Positions 27,393-33,861 of a DNA stretch of 33,861 bases are shown here, piece after piece. Every line of letters begins with the position of its first letter. Positions within the stretch are counted from its first letter, which is position 1. The translations under genes and the position numbers were made by a program. Where the stretch lies: positions 1 to 33,861 of the forward strand of contig JBHEQT010000015.1 in assembly GCA_046530785.1 (NCBI GenBank), written 5' to 3'. Under the pieces are notes generated by a model that saw only the letters and a list, made by a program, of their open reading frames with translations, was not told where the DNA came from and did not search any database. Origin of the DNA: Arsenophonus sp046530785 (GTDB taxonomy: Bacteria > Pseudomonadota > Gammaproteobacteria > Enterobacterales > Enterobacteriaceae).

Positions 27393-29051
27393 TTAATTAG
27401 TTATTTTTGAAAAACTATCTTTTAACCTGACAGTACGATTAAACACTAGATGTTCAGCAGTATGATCTTGACTATCAGAACAAAAATAACCTTCTCGTTC
27501 AAACTGATAACATTTTCCAGGTTTTGCGTTAATTAAACTTGGCTCAACAAATCCATATCGAATTACTAAAGAATCTGGATTAATATCATCTAAAAAATCC
27601 TTTTTTGAAACAAGATTAGGTATAGTGAATAAACGATCATACAACCTAATTTCTGCTTGCAAACAATGTAATGCACTTACCCAATGGATAACTCCTTTAA
27701 CTTTACGTTTATCCGAAGGAGCTTTATTTAAAGTATCATCATCATAATTACAATAAATCGTGGTAATATTACCTTTTGTATTTTTATCAACTCGATTAGC
27801 CTGTATAATATAAGCATTACGTAAACGAACTTCTTTACCTAAAACTAAACGTTTATATTGTTTATTAGCTTTTTCACGAAAATCAGCTTTATCTATATAA
27901 ATCTCTCGGCTAAATGGTACTTGACGAGTGCACATTTCAGATCTATTTGGATAATTATACATCGTCAGTATTTGCTCATCATCAGACATATTTTCAATCA
28001 CTAATTTTATTGGATCTAATACTGCCATTACCCGTGGCGCATTTTTATTTAGATCTTCACGAATACAAGATTCTAATACTTCCATTTCAATAATATTATC
28101 TTGTTTAGTTACACCAATACGCCGACAAAACTCACGAATTGATGCAGCAGTATAACCACGTCGTCGTAACCCTGAAATGGTTGGTATTCTTGGATCATCC
28201 CAGTCTTTGACTTTATTTTTTTCGACTAACTGATTTAATTTACGTTTTGACATCACTGTATAAGAAAGATTTAAACGAGAAAATTCATATTGTCTTGGAT
28301 GAGAATTAATCGTAATATTATTTAATACCCAATCATATAACTTGCGATTATCTTGAAATTCTAGGGTGCAAAGTGAGTGAGTAATCCCTTCTAATGCGTC
28401 CGAAATACAATGGGAAAAATCATACATTGGATAAATACACCATTTATTACCTAATTGGTGGTGTTCAGTATATTTTATTCGATATAACACAGGGTCTCTC
28501 ATAATAATAAATGGAGATGACATATCAATTTTAGCACGAAGACAACCCTTACCTTCTTCAAATCCACCAGCTCGCATTTTATCAAATAGGTACAAATTCT
28601 GTTCAATACTACGATCGCGATATGGACTATTTTTACCTTTTTTCTTTAAAGTTCCTCGATACTTTTGAATGATATCAGGATTTAACTCATCAACATAAGC
28701 TAATCCTTTTTTAATAAGTTCAATAGCATATTGATAAATATGATCAAAATAATCTGACGAATATTTAATGTCACCATTCCAATTAAATCCTAACCATTTC
28801 ACATCTTCTTGAATAGAATTTATATATTTAATATCTTCTTTAACTGGATTGGTATCATCAAAACGTAAATTGCATTTACCTTGATAATCTTTTGCAATAC
28901 CAAAATTCAAACAGATTGATTTCGCATGACCAATATGTAAATAACCATTTGGTTCAGGTGAAAAACGAGTACATATATGGGTATGTTTACCTGTATCTAA
29001 ATCTTTATCAATAATCTTCTGAATAAAATTTTTTTGGTAAGTATCTCTCAT
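27393..29051 (-). CDS. glnS: Glutaminyl-tRNA synthetase
   Basis: GlnS charges tRNA-Gln with glutamine using ATP; it is a class I synthetase. It is 552 residues (E. coli 554). The HIGH motif is residues 39-42 in PNGYLHIGHAKS; the KMSKS equivalent is VMSKRK at about 266-271. RFDDTNP and the tRNA-contacting GLRRRGYTAASIREFC and C-terminal barrel segments (QFEREGYFCSDS) are present. The extreme N-terminus is shorter and diverged (MRDTYQKNFIQKIID against MSEAEARPTNFIRQIID). The Shine-Dalgarno is weak. The gene stands alone between two spacers. Confidence 0.98.
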   Translation of the reverse strand: MRDTYQKNFIQKIIDKDLDTGKHTHICTRFSPEPNGYLHIGHAKSICLNFGIAKDYQGKCNLRFDDTNPVKEDIKYINSIQEDVKWLGFNWNGDIKYSSDYFDHIYQYAIELIKKGLAYVDELNPDIIQKYRGTLKKKGKNSPYRDRSIEQNLYLFDKMRAGGFEEGKGCLRAKIDMSSPFIIMRDPVLYRIKYTEHHQLGNKWCIYPMYDFSHCISDALEGITHSLCTLEFQDNRKLYDWVLNNITINSHPRQYEFSRLNLSYTVMSKRKLNQLVEKNKVKDWDDPRIPTISGLRRRGYTAASIREFCRRIGVTKQDNIIEMEVLESCIREDLNKNAPRVMAVLDPIKLVIENMSDDEQILTMYNYPNRSEMCTRQVPFSREIYIDKADFREKANKQYKRLVLGKEVRLRNAYIIQANRVDKNTKGNITTIYCNYDDDTLNKAPSDKRKVKGVIHWVSALHCLQAEIRLYDRLFTIPNLVSKKDFLDDINPDSLVIRYGFVEPSLINAKPGKCYQFEREGYFCSDSQDHTAEHLVFNRTVRLKDSFSKITN

Positions 29052-29200
29052 AATTTATTATCATAATAATATTGTATTTAATTAATAAAAGTTTCTATAA
29101 AGAAAAATAGAAAATTATAAGGTTTTTCGTTTTATCTGTTGGTTATACGAGTTCATACTATTTAAGTAAATAATAAAGATACTTATTTAATAGAATATAA

Positions 29201-29228
29201 ATTCTCCATTACTTTAATCGGTTGTCAA
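29201..29228 (-). promoter_or_regulatory. Putative glnS promoter
   Basis: A perfect TTGACA (-35) at 29223-29228 and GAGAAT (-10, four of six) at 29201-29206 are 16 bases apart on the minus strand. The transcript would begin near 29194 and have a leader of about 140 bases. A perfect -35 box with its G and C is less likely by chance in this base composition than the A/T-only boxes. Confidence 0.4.
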
Positions 29229-31055
29229 TATTATTCAAATTCATTATAATTATTAATATTACTGATAATAAATTGACTTATCTTAGGTTTTATATCTTAT
29301 TTTAAGGATAGATTATTATTAAAGATAATAATCTATGATTGTACTATTTTACAATTATTATTTTAACTAAATATTCTTATTTTTGATTTTGTAAAGTTAT
29401 AATATCAATTTCTTAAATATAAGACGATTACTTCAACACTATAATTATTCTAAATATAGAAAGGTTATTTATGTAAAGATTTATAATCTTATGATTAATA
29501 TATAAATAGTTACCTTAATCGCTAAACCATCAGTGAAAAATAAATATAGAAGAATTTTTATCAAAAAATAAGTTCGTTTTAATAATAAGATTAAACAACT
29601 ATTATTAAAAAATTTTTCTTAATCAAAATTCTTATTTTACATTTTACTAGGTGTAGGGAAGAATAACTTCCTAATTTTATTAAAAATAAAAATTAATTTA
29701 AAAGAAGTTTTTCGGAAATTTTCATTATTTTCGTAAATACCTTTTCTTTAAAGGAGTAAAAATAATATTTTTTAAATAAATAATTAATAAAAAATTATTT
29801 TTTATAAACAAAGTTATTGTTAAAAACATAAAACTCTTTTAGACATAAAAATAAATAAATGATGTAATTATCAATTACTATTAAGTTATCTATTACATCT
29901 ACCTTTGAAAAATATCACCATGTTTCATGTATAAAATACTTATCTTTTGTTGTTTAGTAACAATAAAGATCAATAATATTTGAATTTAATAATAATTAAA
30001 ATAAAAAATTAACCATTAAAATACAGAAAGTATGCTGCTGAAATAGCAATAGATTATAGATTAAAACTAATATTTGACTAGAAAATAAAATAAAGATCTA
30101 AGTATATGAATATCTCCAATATAAATAAAATTCAATTAATAAAATATTAATTACAGAAAAAATTTTTCTTAAATAAAAGAATTTAAAATTTAAGAGATTA
30201 AATATTTTAAATAAAATGTAGTAAAAATTCTTTATTACTTTATAATACTAAGCAATAAAAATTTTTGATCATATCTTGAAATCAAAATTTGACATCAACT
30301 AAATTTCTGAATAATTATTTATCTTTAAACAATTAAACTAAAATACTGAATTTAGTGTATGATGTAATTTAAATAAGATTAATATGATGATTTTAAAAGT
30401 ATAAATACTACCTATATTTTTATAATCTAAATCTTTAATATGATTAATAAACAACTTTCATGCATTTTAGATAATAACCAAATTTTTTATAACAATAAGA
30501 CAATAAGATCTTTTAAGATAAAGTTAATATAAGTACTGTACATGATTATTAAAAAAACAGTGATTTCAGTACTCAAACTAATATAGAAACTATAAAGTTC
30601 TACGATTAATATCTTGATATAAAACTGATCATTAATTTTGTTAAATACTATAGCTATTTAGCTCGACAAAAGTTCAATAATTATTAAAAATCAGAAAGTA
30701 TAATATACTCTGTTCCTAAAATAGATAAAGTAGTTAATGTTTTCTACTTATTTTATATTTCTATAACCTTATAAGAAATATTAACTAAAAATAATATATA
30801 GATATTTTGTGGATTTTATCTCCTATTTTATCAATAAAAGAAAGGAATTTTAACATTATTCTTTTATAGGAATTATATTAATTCAATATAATATAATTCC
30901 AATTAAAATTTCTTCGAGAATCAGTAAAACAACAAGTTGTAATACTAGTAAAATTTATTCGTTCTAAATAACTTTAACATACTCACTTATTTTTTATTCG
31001 AAAATTGATGATGATCAATATCATATAATCAATATTATAAATATTTAATTTTATA
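29229..31055. other. Unassigned spacer upstream of glnS
   Basis: About 1.8 kb of AT-rich DNA. E. coli has nagE and nagBACD (amino-sugar uptake and breakdown) here. No remnant of these was recognised by eye, and the interval is too short to hold all of them, so at least part has been deleted. Confidence 0.45.
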
Positions 31056-32720
31056 TTCCTATAAATTCTTATTTAGATCTCTCTTTTTAAAGTTACTTTG
31101 TTTTAATTATAATAATTTTAATATGTCTACAAAAATTATTTCTGATAGATTAGATTTTTCTACTTTGTTAATAATCTAGAAAATAAAAAATTAAAGTGAT
31201 TGTAATAATAGATATTATATGTTCTATTTGAATTCGATCAAAATAGCAGTGAAGATAAAATGTTTAGACTTATGTTTAACACATATATTTATCATAATGA
31301 ATTACGTCTTAATAAGATTATAGATTAAATATAAGCATTACATTAGATAAGCTACTAGAAATAAATAGACTATATTTGATCCAGGATATTTTTACAAATA
31401 CAATATTTATTATTAATAAAGATAAATTTGTAAATCTTTATCGTATATAATTGTTACTTTCATGATCTGTAAGAGAATTTTAATGTTAAAAAATTGAATT
31501 ATAACCAGTATATATATATTGATACTGATAAGTAATAATTTTTTTAAAGAAATTAGTAATCTTGACTTACTTAAATAAGTAGAATACTGGTATTCTATAT
31601 TAGATTTTTAAATAAAATGCTTCCATTTCTAGAATTTAAAAAGTTTAAAATAAAATTAATTCTTATTTTATAGTTTAAATAAAAATAGATAGGTAAATAT
31701 ATTAAAATACTTCAATTAAAGAAGTCATACAACAAAATTCTATCGGTATAGTTTTAATTATATTCTATTTTTTTAAAATCCATATTATCTAGAGTAATTT
31801 GTGAAATTAACTCATCATGATTGCAAATTAGCAAAGATTTACATCTTAAACAGATAAGTCTCTTACTAGAATATCCTTAGTATTATCGAAAACTAATAGA
31901 ATATTACCTTCTTGTATGAAAACTAAATTTATTTATCAGATATTTTAAAATAACATACTATTATTTTGACATGTATAATAATATATCTAATACTGAATCT
32001 CAGTATATAACTAAATTTTCGAATACTTGTTTTAGTTAAACAATATATAACAAAGATGATTTCAATTGAAGTTTTGCGGTAATAAAGATATAGAAAATAC
32101 TTAAAAATTTTTTAGCAATACAGGAAAAGCTATTTACATATTTTCTTTTAAGAAAATATGTAAAACTAAATCTATTCATAATAGAAACTATCTATCATGT
32201 TCTAAAACAAAACAAACATAATTATGTTTTGATTAATTCATTATTTCTCATACCTTAGTTTTGTTGCCTTATTTGCAAAATAAAAACATCAAAATCAACC
32301 ATTATTGATATCTCAGAAAATCTGAATTACAAATTAATTTTTTATTGATTGATATACGAATTGATTCTAAATTAGAAGATTTTTCAATTTATTATTTAAA
32401 AATAATTCTCATCATTCTACTCTATAAAAGAAATTAAAGACTCAGAAAAGAGATCTATGAATTCTTTAACTAAAAACATTAAGATTTAGAAGATCTTAAT
32501 TTATAAAAAATTGATATTATATTATTAATTTTGAATGAGATTTCAATTTCTTATATACAAAAATTAAATTCACATAAAAATATAATTTACTTATCTCAAT
32601 AAAATTGAATATATTATAAAATAATAGAAAAAGAATAAAAATTCTGTACAAATACCAAAAAGATCAATTTATTACGTAATATAATTACTTTTAATTTAAA
32701 AAATAAACTATATTAATTAA
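31056..32720 (+). pseudogene. asnB: Eroded asnB (asparagine synthetase B)
   Basis: No frame survives, but plus-strand reading gives AsnB signatures in the expected place (E. coli asnB lies beyond the nag genes, opposite to glnS). FNTYIYHNELR, with its first Asn at 31278, fits the glutaminase-domain VNGEIYNHQALR (N75). Just before it, stop-ILYVL fits ERLSIV, and DQNSSEDKMFRLM fits AQPLY...VLA. NSIGIVLIIFYFFKI with Gly at 31745 fits VPYGVLLSGGLDSSII (the ATP-pyrophosphatase loop, G231); counting from N75 predicts 31746. YI and LQ matches also fall between. Numerous stops are present. The 3' end is taken from the E. coli length. AsnB makes asparagine from aspartate and glutamine. Confidence 0.6.
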
Positions 32721-33861
32721 TAAAAATTTAATAATACTTAAGTTATAAAGAAAATCTTAAAGATTTTAATAATATAAAAGAATAACTTTATAAGTTAAAT
32801 AATAAGTAAAGCTTATATCACTTAAGATTAAGTTAGTGTCAAAAGTTAGTGATAAATTAAAGTATCTGACAAAATAGATATTGCTGAAAATGAAACATCG
32901 AATAGTTTTAAAACTAATAAAAATTTAAAGAATATGAGTTGAATTTTAACTTTAAAATATTTAACTATTATTAAATAAATACAATTAATAATAAAAAGTA
33001 TATTTTTTATTAAAAGTAAAATCTTTTGAAAGAAGATAAAGATATTAAAATAATAAAACTCATCAATTTCTTTATAGAAAAACTGATCTCTACCAAAAAC
33101 AACAGGAAGAATCTTTCCTAAAATAAGAAATTTATTTACAGAACTAGGAAAATACTATGCATTTTATATCAAAATTTCTTATGAAAACTTAACCAATTTT
33201 CAATAAAAATTATAATGGGAATAAAACATTTTTCCTTGTAAAAGAAACAAGAAGATCTGAAATTCTATGAATATGAGTAAATTCTTAATTTTAATATTAA
33301 TGTATAATTAATCACATGTATATATTTTTCCAAAAATTCTCTTTAAGATAAAACATTAAAGAAATAATTATTTATATAAAATAATTATATCCGTACCGTG
33401 ATGAAGAGATTCCCTTACAGAGGAGATTATCCTTTTGTATAATAAAAATAATAGATATTAAAAACTGTTCTTTGATTACTTAATTATTTTATACAAAAGA
33501 CATCTTCAAAATTTACAAATAAAATAATTATACCGTTTCTGATGTTCAAAGATATCGGGATCTGTAGGAAATAAGAAAAGGTGTGAAAATTTTTCCTCAG
33601 TATAATTTAATACATTATACTAACTTACGATATAAATTTTGAATATCTTTTAATAAAAGTAATTATTACTCAATATTTTTATTTTCTTTTATAGAGTTAA
33701 TATCTTTCTTATCTTTCTAATAAAATTAGAATCATAATTGAGCTTGTTTTCATCTCTCTTTAAATAGTTACCAGATAAAAAATTATATTAGTATCCTTAA
33801 ATTCATTTTTTATAACTCATAGAAAGGTTAAGCAATAAAAATAATTAGTGGTAGATTTTAT
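32721..33861. other. Unassigned right end
   Basis: About 1.1 kb of AT-rich DNA to the window edge. In E. coli a Met/Leu/Gln tRNA cluster and miaB follow asnB; no tRNA-like T-arm or D-arm was found here on either strand. An inverted repeat TTTTGTATA/TATACAAAA occurs at about 33434-33442 and 33492-33500. Slightly GC-richer patches near 33390-33435 and 33540-33600 were not identified. Confidence 0.45.

Noticed and set aside
29229..33861. Search for the Met/Leu/Gln tRNA cluster and the nag genes expected by synteny, and for CRISPR repeats or phage-like modules.
   Set aside because: No T-arm or D-arm consensus, no regularly spaced repeat and no further protein motif was found; only the asnB remnant could be supported.

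Overview
The window is a very AT-rich bacterial chromosome segment (spacers look roughly 80-85% A+T) from an insect- or host-restricted gammaproteobacterial symbiont of the Enterobacterales type. Sixteen intact or edge-truncated genes cover only about 46% of it. Their proteins are almost full length and clearly enterobacterial. Gene order and strand match the E. coli chromosome read backwards: tolA-tolR-tolQ, sucDCBA, sdhBADC, ybgI, pgm, fldA-fur, glnS. A few residues (for example in SdhD and the Fur N-terminus) recall Arsenophonus/Providencia from memory, but that placement is a guess.

Layout: tolA (running off the left edge), tolR and tolQ on the minus strand (1-1511); a 4 kb spacer; the sucDCBA-sdhBADC block on the minus strand (5486-15218); a 3.3 kb spacer; ybgI (18566-19309); a 3.1 kb spacer; pgm (22400-24037); a 1 kb spacer; fldA and fur on the plus strand (25064-26181); a 1.2 kb spacer; glnS (27393-29051); then 4.8 kb with no intact gene.

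The main hidden content is in the spacers. Translating them by eye in the frame and place predicted by E. coli synteny gives gene fossils full of stop codons but still close to original length: ybgC (1508-1918), cydB (about 1975-3163), cydA (about 3170-4684), gltA (15852 to about 17100, plus strand), probably phr (about 19530-20954), seqA (24104-24649, exactly 182 codons), and asnB (about 31056-32720, plus strand). Much of the 'empty' DNA is therefore pseudogenes that decayed in place through many point mutations toward A/T and small indels, not by large deletion. No transfer RNA, ribosomal RNA, insertion sequence or CRISPR array was recognised.

Functionally the intact set keeps 2-oxoglutarate dehydrogenase (E1 and E2), succinyl-CoA synthetase and succinate dehydrogenase, so 2-oxoglutarate can be oxidised to fumarate with electrons passed to quinone. 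The local citrate synthase, cytochrome bd oxidase, asparagine synthetase B, SeqA and probably photolyase are dead. Unless gltA exists elsewhere, this is an open TCA segment fed by 2-oxoglutarate/glutamate. TolQRA (envelope energy transfer and division), flavodoxin, the Fur regulator, phosphoglucomutase and glutaminyl-tRNA synthetase are kept.
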